Program-made: the position numbers and the translations under genes | DNA from: Campylobacter concisus | Lineage (GTDB): Bacteria; Campylobacterota; Campylobacteria; Campylobacterales; Campylobacteraceae | DNA length: 64,000 nucleotides | Reading direction: 5' to 3' | NCBI RefSeq assembly: GCF_003049735.1 | Contig: NZ_PIRM01000003.1 | Location: 1 to 64,000, forward strand | The notes under the pieces: model-generated | What the model was told of the DNA's origin: nothing | The model's input: the letters and a program-made list of their open reading frames with translations, nothing else | Database searches by the model: none | Shown here: positions 27,248 through 36,367 of the stretch, piece after piece | Numbering within the stretch: the first letter of the stretch is position 1 | Layout of the letters: each line of letters begins with the position of its first letter

Positions 27248-27460
27248 TTAGAGTCTTGACTCGTAGCGTCTAAGCATATAAAGACGTTTAAGCATTTTCT
27301 TGCGAGCTGCAATTTTTTGTTTCTTGCGGATCTCAGTTTTAGGCTCAAAGAAGCGTCTAGCTCTTGCTTCAGTTACTACTAAGTTACGGTCAGTTTGTTT
27401 CTTAAACTTTCTGTAACCCTCGTCAAATGACTCGTTAGGATGTACCTTAATACCAGGCAA
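27248..27460 (-). CDS. rpsU: 30S ribosomal protein S21
   Basis: A 70-residue basic protein ([21 protein letters not shown], ending [13 protein letters not shown]), clearly S21. I start it at the TTG at 27460 because the protein then begins M-PGIKVHPN as in other Campylobacter S21, with an AGGTGG ribosome binding site about 7 bases upstream. In-frame GTG codons at 27472 and 27469 would add four or three residues and overlap that site. It is divergent from ccoG. Confidence 0.93.
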   Translation of the reverse strand: MPGIKVHPNESFDEGYRKFKKQTDRNLVVTEARARRFFEPKTEIRKKQKIAARKKMLKRLYMLRRYESRL

Positions 27461-27495
27461 CGTCCTCACCACCTTTCAGATTAAAATAAGCCGTG

Positions 27496-27501
27496 AGTAT
27501 A
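27496..27501 (-). promoter_or_regulatory. Candidate -10 element for rpsU
   Basis: On the minus strand TATACT lies 36 bases upstream of the TTG start of rpsU, in the 138-bp divergent region shared with ccoG. Confidence 0.4.
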
Positions 27502-27567
27502 GTTTAATTTTCATAAATTTAAGCTTTTAACTATTTTTTTTTAAAACTCTTTTAATGCCATAAGCTT

Positions 27568-27573
27568 TATAAT
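27568..27573 (+). promoter_or_regulatory. -10 element for ccoG
   Basis: A perfect TATAAT preceded by TT lies 26 bases upstream of the ccoG ATG in the divergent rpsU-ccoG region. Confidence 0.5.
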
Positions 27574-27598
27574 CATAAAATTTCAAAAAAGGCTTATT

Positions 27599-28924
27599 AT
27601 GTCAAAGGATTTTCATCTTAGCTACGCCAAGAGGCGTTACATTTTTTTCGCCTGTATTACGCTATTTGTCTTTGTTTTGCCATTTATCAGAGTAAATGAT
27701 GCGCAGCTATTTTTGCTAAGTTTTGATAAAAGTAGAGTTGATCTATTTTTTACAAAATTTGATATGCAAGAGCTTTATTTGTTGCCATTTTTGTTTATCA
27801 TTTTGTTCTTAAGTATATTTTTTCTAACGACACTTGCAGGGCGTGTTTGGTGTGGTTGGAGCTGTCCGCAAACTATTTTTAGAACGATATTTCGTGACCT
27901 TTTGCAAACTAAAATTTTAAAGATCAGAAAAAATATCCAAAATAAACAAAATGAGCCAAAAGGGCAAATTTTAAAGCGTGCTTTAGCAGTTGGAATTTGG
28001 TGTATTTTAGCTCTTATTATTTCGGCAAATTTTTTATGGTATTTTGTGCCACCGCTTGATTTTTTTGCTTATTTAAAAGAGCCAAGCGAACATGGAGTTT
28101 TGCTTGCATTTTGGCTTGTTATCGCTATTTGGTTAGTTTATGATGTCATCATTTTAAAAGAAAATTTTTGTATTTATGTTTGTCCTTACGCTAGGGTGCA
28201 ATCAGTGATGTTTGATAACGATACGATCCAAGTTATTTACAATCAAAAAAGAGGTGGCGTAATCTATAACGGAAAAGAGAAATTTAAAAAACCAAAAGAA
28301 GAAGGCGCGCTGTGTACTGGCTGCGAGGCGTGCGTAAGAGTATGCCCAACGCACATTGATATAAGAAAAGGTATGCAGCTTGAATGTATAAATTGTCTAG
28401 AGTGTAGCGATGCTTGCGCTAAAGTGATGAAGCATTTTGATGAAAGTTCACTTATTGAGTGGAGAAGTATAAACTCTATAAAAGAGCAAAAAAGAGTCAA
28501 AATTTTACGCTTTAGAACGGTTGCTTATCTCGTTATTTTGGGCATTGTCTTAACAGCTGGGGCATTGATGAGTGGGAAAAAAGAAAGTATGCTTTTAAAC
28601 ATAAATAGAACAAGCGAGCTTTATAAAATTTTAGGCGAAAATGAAGTCGAAAATTCTTACGTATTTTTGGTGCAAAACACACAAAATAAAGAGCATGCCT
28701 TTTACTTTGAAGTAGACGATAAGAATATAGAAATTTCTCGTCCAAATAAGCCATTTATATTAAAAGCCGGCGCAAAGCAACGAGTAATCGTCACATTAAA
28801 ATCAAAAAATGAAAATTTAAGCGATAAAGATTTTTTAAAACATATAAATATAAAAGCCTATGCCACCGATGAGCCGGCTATCAGTGTGCAAAGGCAAAGT
28901 ACTTTTATCTATCCTAAAAGATGA
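27599..28924 (+). CDS. ccoG: CcoG-like cytochrome c oxidase accessory protein, membrane ferredoxin
   Basis: A 441-residue protein with four or five membrane helices and ferredoxin motifs: GRVWCGWSCPQTIF near the N-terminus, then CTGCEACVRVCPTHIDIR and CINCLECSDAC at about 240-280. The periplasmic C-terminal domain (about 330-441) is an Ig-like FixG/CcoG tail. CcoG family proteins help mature the cbb3-type oxidase, probably in copper reduction. The same gene (Cj0369c) lies between rpsU and cmeR in C. jejuni. AAGG lies about 9 bases upstream of the ATG. Confidence 0.92.
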   Translation: MSKDFHLSYAKRRYIFFACITLFVFVLPFIRVNDAQLFLLSFDKSRVDLFFTKFDMQELYLLPFLFIILFLSIFFLTTLAGRVWCGWSCPQTIFRTIFRDLLQTKILKIRKNIQNKQNEPKGQILKRALAVGIWCILALIISANFLWYFVPPLDFFAYLKEPSEHGVLLAFWLVIAIWLVYDVIILKENFCIYVCPYARVQSVMFDNDTIQVIYNQKRGGVIYNGKEKFKKPKEEGALCTGCEACVRVCPTHIDIRKGMQLECINCLECSDACAKVMKHFDESSLIEWRSINSIKEQKRVKILRFRTVAYLVILGIVLTAGALMSGKKESMLLNINRTSELYKILGENEVENSYVFLVQNTQNKEHAFYFEVDDKNIEISRPNKPFILKAGAKQRVIVTLKSKNENLSDKDFLKHINIKAYATDEPAISVQRQSTFIYPKR

Positions 28925-28954
28925 TAAAATGACAAAAATTTAACAGGAAGCAAG

Positions 28955-29581
28955 ATGGCGATCTCAGAAAAGGGTAAAAAAAGATACGAACTTATCGTAA
29001 AAACAGCACTTGAACTATTTTTAGAAAAAGGATACGAAAAGACAAGCTTAAGTGATATCGTAGCGATAAGTGGTGGATCGCTTTCTAGCATTTATACATT
29101 TTCTGAGAACAAAGAGGGGCTTTTTGAGGCGATCGTTGAGCAAGAGATAGATAGCCTTATAAAAGAGATTGATGAGAAAATAGATCTTAAAATTTCTCAC
29201 AGCTTGGAGGAATTTTTAACCAAATTTGCAACCATAATATTTTCTATCGTTTGCAGCAAAAGGCATATCTCTCTTGGTAGGATAATGATGAGTGAGGGTT
29301 CTAAAAATGGCGGCAAACTTGGTAAGACGTTTTTGGATCAAATTTTAAAAAAGATCGATCTTGTGCTTATAAATTTCTTTGAAAGAGATGAGGTAAAAGC
29401 CAAACTTGATTCAAAATTTTCAGCCAAATTTGCTGCAAAGTACTTTATACAAAGCGTGATCGGGGCTTATTACTACGATTCGCTTTTGATAAATGAAGAA
29501 CCAAAGCTTAGTGAAAAAGAGCGTAAAAAGCATATTAGCTTGTGTGTTGAGTTGTTTTTGAATGGAGTTAGTAAAAAATAA
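28955..29581 (+). CDS. cmeR: TetR family regulator, CmeR-like
   Basis: A 208-residue TetR-type repressor. The N-terminal DNA-binding domain spans about residues 8-55 (ALELFLEKGYEKTSLSDIVAISGGSLSSIYTFSENKEGLF), and a helical ligand-binding domain follows. It sits directly upstream of the efflux operon in the same orientation, as cmeR does in C. jejuni, where it represses cmeABC until bile salts or other ligands relieve it. The ATG has GGAAG upstream. A matching operator lies between it and cmeA. Confidence 0.9.
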   Translation: MAISEKGKKRYELIVKTALELFLEKGYEKTSLSDIVAISGGSLSSIYTFSENKEGLFEAIVEQEIDSLIKEIDEKIDLKISHSLEEFLTKFATIIFSIVCSKRHISLGRIMMSEGSKNGGKLGKTFLDQILKKIDLVLINFFERDEVKAKLDSKFSAKFAAKYFIQSVIGAYYYDSLLINEEPKLSEKERKKHISLCVELFLNGVSKK

Positions 29582-29583
29582 AA

Positions 29584-29612
29584 TTGACTTTTTATTTGTT
29601 TTCTAATAGAAT
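29584..29612 (+). promoter_or_regulatory. Sigma-70 promoter of cmeABC
   Basis: TTGACT (29584-29589), a 17-bp spacer and TAGAAT (29607-29612) lie upstream of cmeA in the 117-bp gap after cmeR. The operator at 29630-29645 lies just downstream of the predicted transcription start. Confidence 0.55.
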
Positions 29613-29629
29613 CGAGAACTTTAAATTTT

Positions 29630-29645
29630 TGTAACAATTATTACA
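29630..29645 (+). promoter_or_regulatory. CmeR operator
   Basis: TGTAACAATTATTACA is an inverted repeat with perfect TGTAA/TTACA ends. It agrees at 14 of 16 positions with the C. jejuni CmeR site as I recall it (TGTAATAAATATTACA). A further half-site (TATTACA) follows at 29649-29655. A repressor bound here would block elongation from the promoter just upstream. Confidence 0.7.
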
Positions 29646-29698
29646 AATATTACAAAAACTAAATATGATATTAAAATTTAAAATTAAGAGAGGTTTTT

Positions 29699-30859
29699 AT
29701 GGCAAATTTTAAAAGTGCTCTTGTGCTTTCGGTTGCAGTTTTATTTCTAAGTGGTTGTTTTGAAAATAAAGAGAATAAAGCGGCAGCAGGTCGCCAGATG
29801 CCACTATCTCATGTGGATATTTTTACCGCACAAAAAACAGACGTACCTATTAGTTTTGACTACACCGCAACGGTTGTAAGTAGTCAAGATGTTATTATCT
29901 ATCCAAAAGTTGGCGGAACTATCATAAAGCAGTTTTTTAAGCCAGGCGATAAGGTAAAAGCTGGAGAGAAGCTATTTCTCATAGATCCAGAGAAATATCA
30001 AGCCAGCTACGACTCACTTGATGCCTCTGTCGGCGTGGCAAATGCAAATTTGAAAAATGCCGAGACCGAGTTTAAAAGAATTTCTGCCCTTTATAAGAAA
30101 AATGCAGTCTCTCAAAAAGACTACGACGCAGCAGTTGCGGCTTATGACATTGCAAATGCGAATTTAGTAAGTGCAAAAGCAAATTTAAAAAATGCAAAAA
30201 TCGATCTAGGATACACGACTATTACAGCACCATTTGACGGCGTAGTGGGTGATAACCAAGTAGATGTTGGCTCGCTTGTCATAGCAAACCAAACAAAACT
30301 TGTAAGACTTACAAAAATAAATCCTATTGAAGCAGAATTTTATATCGCTGATGTGGATAATCTAACTAGAAAGACAAATTTAGATAACGGCTCATGGCAA
30401 CAGCTAAATAGTGACGCTGTGTTAAGTGTCAATGGCGAAAATTTTAATGGTAAAGTAAATTTTATAGATAACGTCGTAAATACCGCAACTGGCAGCGTTT
30501 TAGCAAAGGCTAGCTTTGATAATAGTGAAGGTAAAATTTTACCAGGTGCGTTTGGTCATATAAAGATGAGTGGATTTGTGCAAAAAAATGCCTTTAACAT
30601 CCCACAAGTTGCTCTTCAACAAAGCGCTACAAACTCTTATGTTTTAGTCGTAAAAGATGGCAAAGTAAGCCAAAAAAATGTAAAAACAAGCTACCAAACA
30701 AAAGATATGATCGTAGTGACTGAGGGTCTTGAAGAGGGTGATAAGATAATTGTTAATAACTTCCTTAAAATAGGAGTTGGTGCACCAGTTGAAACTGATA
30801 AAGACCTAAGTGCGGAATTTATAAACGGCAAAGATGTAAACGCTACAAGTAGCAAGTAA
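29699..30859 (+). CDS. cmeA: RND efflux periplasmic adaptor, CmeA-like
   Basis: A 386-residue membrane fusion protein that links the inner-membrane pump to the outer-membrane channel. The signal peptide ends in a lipobox (LSGC, Cys at about residue 20), so it is anchored to the inner membrane. The lipoyl halves are visible around residues 65-100 (VIIYPKVGGTIIKQFFKPGDKVKAGEKLF) and 175-205 (TITAPFDGVVGDNQVDVGSLV), with the helical hairpin between them. An AGAGAGG ribosome binding site precedes the ATG. Confidence 0.93.
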   Translation: MANFKSALVLSVAVLFLSGCFENKENKAAAGRQMPLSHVDIFTAQKTDVPISFDYTATVVSSQDVIIYPKVGGTIIKQFFKPGDKVKAGEKLFLIDPEKYQASYDSLDASVGVANANLKNAETEFKRISALYKKNAVSQKDYDAAVAAYDIANANLVSAKANLKNAKIDLGYTTITAPFDGVVGDNQVDVGSLVIANQTKLVRLTKINPIEAEFYIADVDNLTRKTNLDNGSWQQLNSDAVLSVNGENFNGKVNFIDNVVNTATGSVLAKASFDNSEGKILPGAFGHIKMSGFVQKNAFNIPQVALQQSATNSYVLVVKDGKVSQKNVKTSYQTKDMIVVTEGLEEGDKIIVNNFLKIGVGAPVETDKDLSAEFINGKDVNATSSK

Positions 30860-30869
30860 AGGCAGATAG

Positions 30870-33800
30870 ATGTTTTCAAGATTTTTCATAAACCGCCCGA
30901 TATTTGCAACTGTTATATCTATCATCATAGTTATAGCAGGTTTTATGGGTATCAAGGGGCTTCCAATAGAGGAGTATCCAAGTCTTACACCGCCTACTGT
31001 CTCTGTAAGTGCGACATATAGCGGTGCTGATGCGCAGACTATCGCCGACTCAGTCGCAAGTGCGATCGAAGATCAGATAAATGGCGTTGAAAATATGCTC
31101 TATATGCAAAGTACCTCAAGCTCTGCTGGTACTATGAACATAAGCGTATATTTTAAGATCGGCTCATCGTCAAAACAAGCTACGATCGATGTAAATAACC
31201 GCGTGCAAGCAGCTCTTTCAAGATTGCCCCAAGAAGTGCAAAATATGGGCATAACGGTACGCGAAAGAAGTGGCTCGATCCTTCAAGTTGTTGGCTTTAC
31301 AAATCCAAATATGAACCAAGTTGAGCTATATAACTATGTAAATTTAAATATCGCAGACGAGATCAAAAGGGTAAATGGTATCGGCGATACAGTGCTAATT
31401 GGCAACAAAGAGTACTCGATTAGAATTTGGCTAAAGCCAGACAAGCTCGCTCAGTTTAAACTAACTCCAAGCGATGTCATCTCTCAAGTAAAAATCCAAA
31501 ACTCACAATACGCCGCTGGTAAGATCGGTGAGCAGCCATCAAAGGGTGAAAATCCTTATGTTTATTCTGTAGTTTCTGAAGGACGTTTTAAAGATCCAAA
31601 ACAATTTGGCGAAATTTTGATAAAAAGTGATGACGGCACAGTCGTCAAGCTAAAAGAGGTCGCCACAGTCGAGCTTGGAGCTGCTAGCTACGCATCTGAA
31701 GCTATGCTAAATGGCAAGCCAGCAGTGCCACTTTTGCTATTTTTGCAAAACGATGCAAACGCACTAGCAACTGCTGAAGCGGTCAAAGCAAAGCTTGAAG
31801 AGCTAAAGAAAACCTACCCAGTTGGCTTAGAGCACACGATAGCTTACAATCCAACTGAATTTATCACCGTCTCAATAGACGAAGTTATAAAAACTTTCGT
31901 AGAAGCGATGGTGCTAGTTCTTATCGTAATGTACTTCTTCTTAAAGAGCTTTAGAGCTACCATCATACCAATGCTAGCCGTGCCAGTCTCTATCATAGGC
32001 ACATTTGGCGGGCTTTATGTGATGGGCTTTAGTATAAATTTGATCACACTTTTTGCCCTGATCCTAGCCATCGGTATCGTCGTAGATGACGCTATTATCG
32101 TCATAGAAAATGTCGAGAGAATTTTACATGAAGATAAAGAGATCAGCGTAAAAGACGCGACTTTTAAGGCGATGGAGGAGGTACAAACTCCAGTTATCTC
32201 TATTGTACTTGTACTTTGTGCGGTTTTCGTGCCAGTTTCATTTATGGAGGGCTTTGTTGGCGTTATACAAAAGCAGTTTGCTCTAACACTTGTTGTTTCT
32301 GTTTGTATCTCAGGCTTTGTCGCTCTTACTCTTACGCCAGCACTTTGTGCGGTTATGCTTAAAAAACAAGAGAGTAAGCCATTTTGGATAGTTCAGAAAT
32401 TTAACGACTTCTTTGACTTTAGCACTAAGCTCTTTACAGCTGGCGTGGCAAAAATTTTAAAACACGTCATTATCAGCTTTATAGTCATTGGTATAATGGG
32501 ATTTGCTACGTATGGCCTATTTCAAAAGGTGCCAAAAGGGCTTGTGCCTTCAGAAGACAAGGGTGCTTTGATGGTTATCACCTCGCTTCCACCTTCAACA
32601 AATATGCTAAAAACTAAAGAAGAGGTAAATTCTATCAGCAATGCTATTTTGAGCAATCCAAATGTTGAATTTAACATGGGCTTTGCAGGTTATGATATGC
32701 TCGCTAACTCACTTAGAGAAAACTCAGCCATTAGCTTTATCAAGCTAAAAGACTGGAGCGAGAGAAAAGGTGCAACGGACGGTGCAGATGCCTTGGTCGG
32801 TCAGTTTAACGGTATGCTTTGGGGCTCTAAAAACTCGATGACCTTTGTCGTAAACGTGCCACCTATCATGGGTCTATCAATGACTGGCGGCTTTGAGATG
32901 TATCTACAAAACAAAAGCGGCAAAAGCTACAACGAGATAGAAGCAGATGCTAGAAAGGTAACTGCAGCTGCAAACGCAAGACCTGAGCTAACTGGCGTAA
33001 GAACAACACTTGAGACAAACTACCGCCAGTTTAAGATCACGGTTGATAAAGAAAAAGCAAAGCTATTTGGCGTAAGCGAGAGTGAAATTTTCAGCACGAT
33101 AGCGGCTACTTTTGGCTCTTACTACATAAATGACTTCAATCTTGCTGGTAAATCTTACCGAGTATATGCAAGGGCGAGCGATAACTTTAGAAACAACCCT
33201 GAGGATCTAAGAAAAATTTTCGTCCGCTCATATGATGGCGGCATGGTGCCACTAAATTCAGTAGCAACACTTACAAGAACGATTGGACCTGATATCGTTG
33301 ATAGATTTAACCTCTTTCCATCGGCTAAGATCATGGGCGATCCAAAACCTGGCTACACGTCAGGCGATGCGATCAGAGCGATCCAAGAGGTCGTAAATGA
33401 CACGCTAAGCAGCGAGGACTACGCTATAAGCTGGGCTGGAACGGCGTATCAAGAGGTAAATTCTCAAGGAACAGGCACGGTTGCCTTTATCTTTGGTATG
33501 GTCTTTGTCTTTTTGATCCTTGCTGCTCAGTACGAAAGATGGCTCATCCCACTAGCAGTCATCACAGCTGTGCCGTTTGCGGTATTTGGCTCGTTGCTAG
33601 CTGTTTGGATAAGAGGGCTAACAAACGACATCTACTTTGAGATCGGTCTTTTGCTGCTCATCGGTCTAGCGGCCAAAAATGCCATCTTGATCGTAGAATT
33701 TGCTATGCAAGAGCGTGAGAGAGGAAAGAGCATATTTGAATCAGCCGTAAATGCAGCAAAACTTCGCTTTAGACCTATCGTTATGACATCTATCGCATTT

Positions 33801-33995
33801 ACACTAGGCGTTTTCCCAATGGTTATAAGCACAGGCGCAGGCGCTGCATCTCGCCACTCATTAGGAACTGGCGTGGTTGGTGGCATGATCGCTTCTACGA
33901 CGATAGCTATATTTTTCGTGCCAATGTTTTACTATTTGCTTGAAAATTTAAATGAGAAATACTGGAAAAAGGGAGCAAAAAAAGATGAAAAATAA
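30870..33995 (+). CDS. cmeB: RND multidrug efflux pump, CmeB-like
   Basis: A 1041-residue inner-membrane proton-driven transporter of the HAE1 family, full length. It begins MFSRFFINRPIFATVISIII and has twelve membrane helices. The proton-relay aspartates of helix 4 are present (AIGIVVDDAIIVIENVER), and the helix 10-11 region has GLAAKNAILIVEFA. The trimer takes substrates from the periplasm and passes them through CmeA and CmeC. It starts 10 bp after cmeA and overlaps cmeC by 11 bases. Confidence 0.95.
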   Translation: MFSRFFINRPIFATVISIIIVIAGFMGIKGLPIEEYPSLTPPTVSVSATYSGADAQTIADSVASAIEDQINGVENMLYMQSTSSSAGTMNISVYFKIGSSSKQATIDVNNRVQAALSRLPQEVQNMGITVRERSGSILQVVGFTNPNMNQVELYNYVNLNIADEIKRVNGIGDTVLIGNKEYSIRIWLKPDKLAQFKLTPSDVISQVKIQNSQYAAGKIGEQPSKGENPYVYSVVSEGRFKDPKQFGEILIKSDDGTVVKLKEVATVELGAASYASEAMLNGKPAVPLLLFLQNDANALATAEAVKAKLEELKKTYPVGLEHTIAYNPTEFITVSIDEVIKTFVEAMVLVLIVMYFFLKSFRATIIPMLAVPVSIIGTFGGLYVMGFSINLITLFALILAIGIVVDDAIIVIENVERILHEDKEISVKDATFKAMEEVQTPVISIVLVLCAVFVPVSFMEGFVGVIQKQFALTLVVSVCISGFVALTLTPALCAVMLKKQESKPFWIVQKFNDFFDFSTKLFTAGVAKILKHVIISFIVIGIMGFATYGLFQKVPKGLVPSEDKGALMVITSLPPSTNMLKTKEEVNSISNAILSNPNVEFNMGFAGYDMLANSLRENSAISFIKLKDWSERKGATDGADALVGQFNGMLWGSKNSMTFVVNVPPIMGLSMTGGFEMYLQNKSGKSYNEIEADARKVTAAANARPELTGVRTTLETNYRQFKITVDKEKAKLFGVSESEIFSTIAATFGSYYINDFNLAGKSYRVYARASDNFRNNPEDLRKIFVRSYDGGMVPLNSVATLTRTIGPDIVDRFNLFPSAKIMGDPKPGYTSGDAIRAIQEVVNDTLSSEDYAISWAGTAYQEVNSQGTGTVAFIFGMVFVFLILAAQYERWLIPLAVITAVPFAVFGSLLAVWIRGLTNDIYFEIGLLLLIGLAAKNAILIVEFAMQERERGKSIFESAVNAAKLRFRPIVMTSIAFTLGVFPMVISTGAGAASRHSLGTGVVGGMIASTTIAIFFVPMFYYLLENLNEKYWKKGAKKDEK

Positions 33996-35367
33996 GGCGT
34001 TTATACTTATAACGGCGGCATTTTTAGCTGGTTGCTCATTTCGTCCAGATATGCCAAATGTAGATACAAATTTCACATCTACTTACACTTATGAGACAAG
34101 TGATATAAGGGATCTTTGGTGGAGAGAATTTCACGATGAAAATTTAAATTCTCTAGTAGAAAGTGCACTTGAGAAAAATACAAATTTACGTGTTGCTTAT
34201 TTAAATTTAGAGAAAGCAAAAGCAAGCCTTGGCGTAGCTGAGGCGGATTTGCTTCCTGGTATAAATTTAAATATAGGCTACGAAAAAGCAAAAAGTAGCG
34301 GCGAAACATATACTAAACAACCACAAACTCGTTATAGAAAATCAGATATAAATTTAGGATTAAACTATGAGATTGATCTTTGGGGTAGAGTAAGAAATAA
34401 TGTAGCAGCGGCCGAAGAAAGCCTAAATGCAACCAAATTTGACTATGATAGCGCGAGACTAAGTATCAGCTCAAATGTTGTAAAAAGCTACTTTGCATTA
34501 GTTTCATTAAATATGCAAGAAGCTGTGCTAAGAGAGACTTTAAAAACCTATGAAGATACGCTAGCACTTCGCAAAACACAGCTTGATCTTGGAAGCATAA
34601 ATGAGATGACCTATTTGCAAAGTAAGGCAGCAGTAGAAAGCGCTAAGACCAATCTTACTTCTATATTAAATGCAAAGTCAAAAGCTATCACCTCACTAGC
34701 TATCTTGACTGGTAAAAGTAATAATGAAATTTTAGGTGGAGCTGTTGCTAGCTCGCAAAATTTACCAGCTTCTCCCGAGATAAGTGCTGGCATTAGCTCT
34801 GAAATTTTGCTAAGAAGAAGCGACGTGGCAAAGGCACTGGCTGATTTAAAAGCTACAAATGCTCTTGTTGGTGTTGCAAGGGCTGAGTATTTTCCAAGCA
34901 TTTCACTGACTGGACTTTTTGGCTTTTCAAGTATTGATTTTGAAAATATCTTTGTTGGAAATGCTAATACATGGAGTATAGGAGGCTCTTTAGCACAGAA
35001 AATTTTTGATTTTGGTAGGACAAAAAATAATGTCGCAGTGGCTAAAACAAATGAACAAATTGCTGCTGTTAATTATGAAGCAGCGGTAAAATCGGCTCTT
35101 GGCGAAGTAAGAGATGCGCTTGTTTCAAGGCAAAATTCAAAAATTTCTTTGGAACAAGTGAAAAATTTGCTAAAATCCCAACAAAGAATTTATTCGCTTG
35201 CTAAAGAGCAATATGATGCTGGCTATATTGGGCATTTAGAGCTTCTTGATGCGCAGAGAAATTTGCTTCAAGCAAAATTACAAGACGTCTCAGCAAAGCT
35301 TGATGAGGTCGATAGCGCAGTCGAAGTTTATAGAGCTTTTGGTGGCGGTTTTAGGTTAGAAAAATAA
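33985..35367 (+). CDS. cmeC: Outer-membrane efflux lipoprotein, CmeC-like
   Basis: A 460-residue TolC/OprM-type channel. The protein begins MKNKAFILITAAFLAGC with a lipobox (LAGC), and two repeats of the outer-membrane efflux domain follow (AYLNLEKAKASLGVAEADLLPGI in the first, NALVGVARAEYFPSISLTGLFG in the second). I chose the ATG at 33985 rather than 33952 because the signal peptide starts there and GGGAG lies about 10 bases upstream. The first 11 bases are shared with the end of cmeB. Confidence 0.93.
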   Translation: MKNKAFILITAAFLAGCSFRPDMPNVDTNFTSTYTYETSDIRDLWWREFHDENLNSLVESALEKNTNLRVAYLNLEKAKASLGVAEADLLPGINLNIGYEKAKSSGETYTKQPQTRYRKSDINLGLNYEIDLWGRVRNNVAAAEESLNATKFDYDSARLSISSNVVKSYFALVSLNMQEAVLRETLKTYEDTLALRKTQLDLGSINEMTYLQSKAAVESAKTNLTSILNAKSKAITSLAILTGKSNNEILGGAVASSQNLPASPEISAGISSEILLRRSDVAKALADLKATNALVGVARAEYFPSISLTGLFGFSSIDFENIFVGNANTWSIGGSLAQKIFDFGRTKNNVAVAKTNEQIAAVNYEAAVKSALGEVRDALVSRQNSKISLEQVKNLLKSQQRIYSLAKEQYDAGYIGHLELLDAQRNLLQAKLQDVSAKLDEVDSAVEVYRAFGGGFRLEK

Positions 35368-35383
35368 TTAAAAAGGAGAGAAA

Positions 35384-35611
35384 TTGGGAACTAAGATATT
35401 AAATTTCTTGTTTTCTTGGGGTTTTTTCGTTTTTGCTATCGCTCTTGGCGTAGCATTATGGTTTGCGATAAATTACGTGGATACATTTAGGCTTGAGTCA
35501 AGCTTTTATGATATCGGCGAGATATTTATGATGGCGGCTGTTTTTTGTATTGCTTTTTATGTGATCGCAGCAATATTTGTTATTCCTATTAGAGCGATCA
35601 AAAAATCTTAA
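35384..35611 (+). CDS. Small two-helix membrane protein
   Basis: A 75-residue protein with two hydrophobic helices (ILNFLFSWGFFVFAIALGVALWFAI and MMAAVFCIAFYVIAAIFVIPIRA). The start is a TTG at 35384 with a near-perfect AAGGAGAG ribosome binding site. It follows cmeC by 16 bp and is probably co-transcribed with it. It could be an accessory of the pump or simply a neighbour. No family is recognised. Confidence 0.65.
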   Translation: MGTKILNFLFSWGFFVFAIALGVALWFAINYVDTFRLESSFYDIGEIFMMAAVFCIAFYVIAAIFVIPIRAIKKS

Positions 35612-35616
35612 TCTTT

Positions 35617-35641
35617 CATCTAAGGACAAAATCCTTAGATG
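35617..35641. terminator. Perfect hairpin at the left edge of the island
   Basis: CATCTAAGGA (35617-35626) pairs with TCCTTAGATG (35632-35641) around a 5-base CAAAA loop. There is no T-run on either side, so termination is uncertain. It lies between the end of the cme operon and the first gene of the accessory island. Confidence 0.5.
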
Positions 35642-35647
35642 AACTCC

Positions 35648-35676
35648 TTGACTTCATTATGTAAAATTCTTAGATT
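35648..35676 (+). promoter_or_regulatory. Candidate promoter for the lipoprotein-effector island
   Basis: TTGACT (35648-35653), a 17-bp spacer and TAGATT (35671-35676) lie upstream of the first lipoprotein start at 35705. The geometry fits sigma-70. No equivalent is seen before the second copy. Confidence 0.45.
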
Positions 35677-35704
35677 TTTGATTATTTATTTTAAAAATTT
35701 ATTT

Positions 35705-36331
35705 ATGAAATTTACCGCATTTATATTACTACTTCTAACAAGTATATTCTTAATAGCTTGCTCAGCTAATCAAGCAAACAAAAAGATAAGTAACTCTGAA
35801 CTAGAAAACTTAGCTAAACAATATGGTGGAGTATATATATTTGATGAGAAATTTGAGAAAGAGATAGAGAGAAGAGAAAAAGAAAGAAGCGATTATATGG
35901 ATGATTTCTTTAAAAATAATAAAAGAAATTTTAAAAGAGCTGACCTAGAAATCATGGATCAAAAATTCCCTCAAACCCTCTCAAATGGTAAAAGATATTA
36001 TGAAAATTCAACAGATTATGAAAACCAAACCAAAAAGAAAATAAAAATCCCAATAGAATATAAAGAAAAGGTTATAAATTTTATAGGTATAGATAATTAC
36101 AACAAATATAAACTAGGTTTTGATCTGGGTTATTTTTGTATAGACAAAGAAGGCAATATCGAAGTAATAGATATGACAGTTGATTACTATATTGTAAAAA
36201 CAGATTATGGATTATTTGGTGACGAAGGAAGAGGATTTAGCTTTAAACAAAATAGATATGTAAATATAAGCGGTGGAAACAAATTCATTCTAACAAACAA
36301 CAAATTCATAAAAGCAAACAAGGACAAGTAA
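35705..36331 (+). CDS. Island lipoprotein, paralogue 1 (candidate immunity protein)
   Basis: A 208-residue lipoprotein. The signal peptide starts MKFTAFILLLLTSIFLIAC and ends in a lipobox cysteine (LIAC). I place the start at 35705. An ATG at 35639 would add 22 residues in front of a normal signal peptide. The first about 45 mature residues (SANQANKKISNSELENLAKQ onward) and the end (FILTNNKFIKANKDK) are nearly identical to the two following paralogues, while the middle differs. The conserved LFGDEGRGFSF stretch lies near residue 177. It precedes a lipase-type effector gene, so I infer an immunity role, but no such activity can be read directly. Confidence 0.75.
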   Translation: MKFTAFILLLLTSIFLIACSANQANKKISNSELENLAKQYGGVYIFDEKFEKEIERREKERSDYMDDFFKNNKRNFKRADLEIMDQKFPQTLSNGKRYYENSTDYENQTKKKIKIPIEYKEKVINFIGIDNYNKYKLGFDLGYFCIDKEGNIEVIDMTVDYYIVKTDYGLFGDEGRGFSFKQNRYVNISGGNKFILTNNKFIKANKDK

Positions 36332-36367
36332 GTGCAAACTAAAATTTCAAACATAAAAGGATAACCA

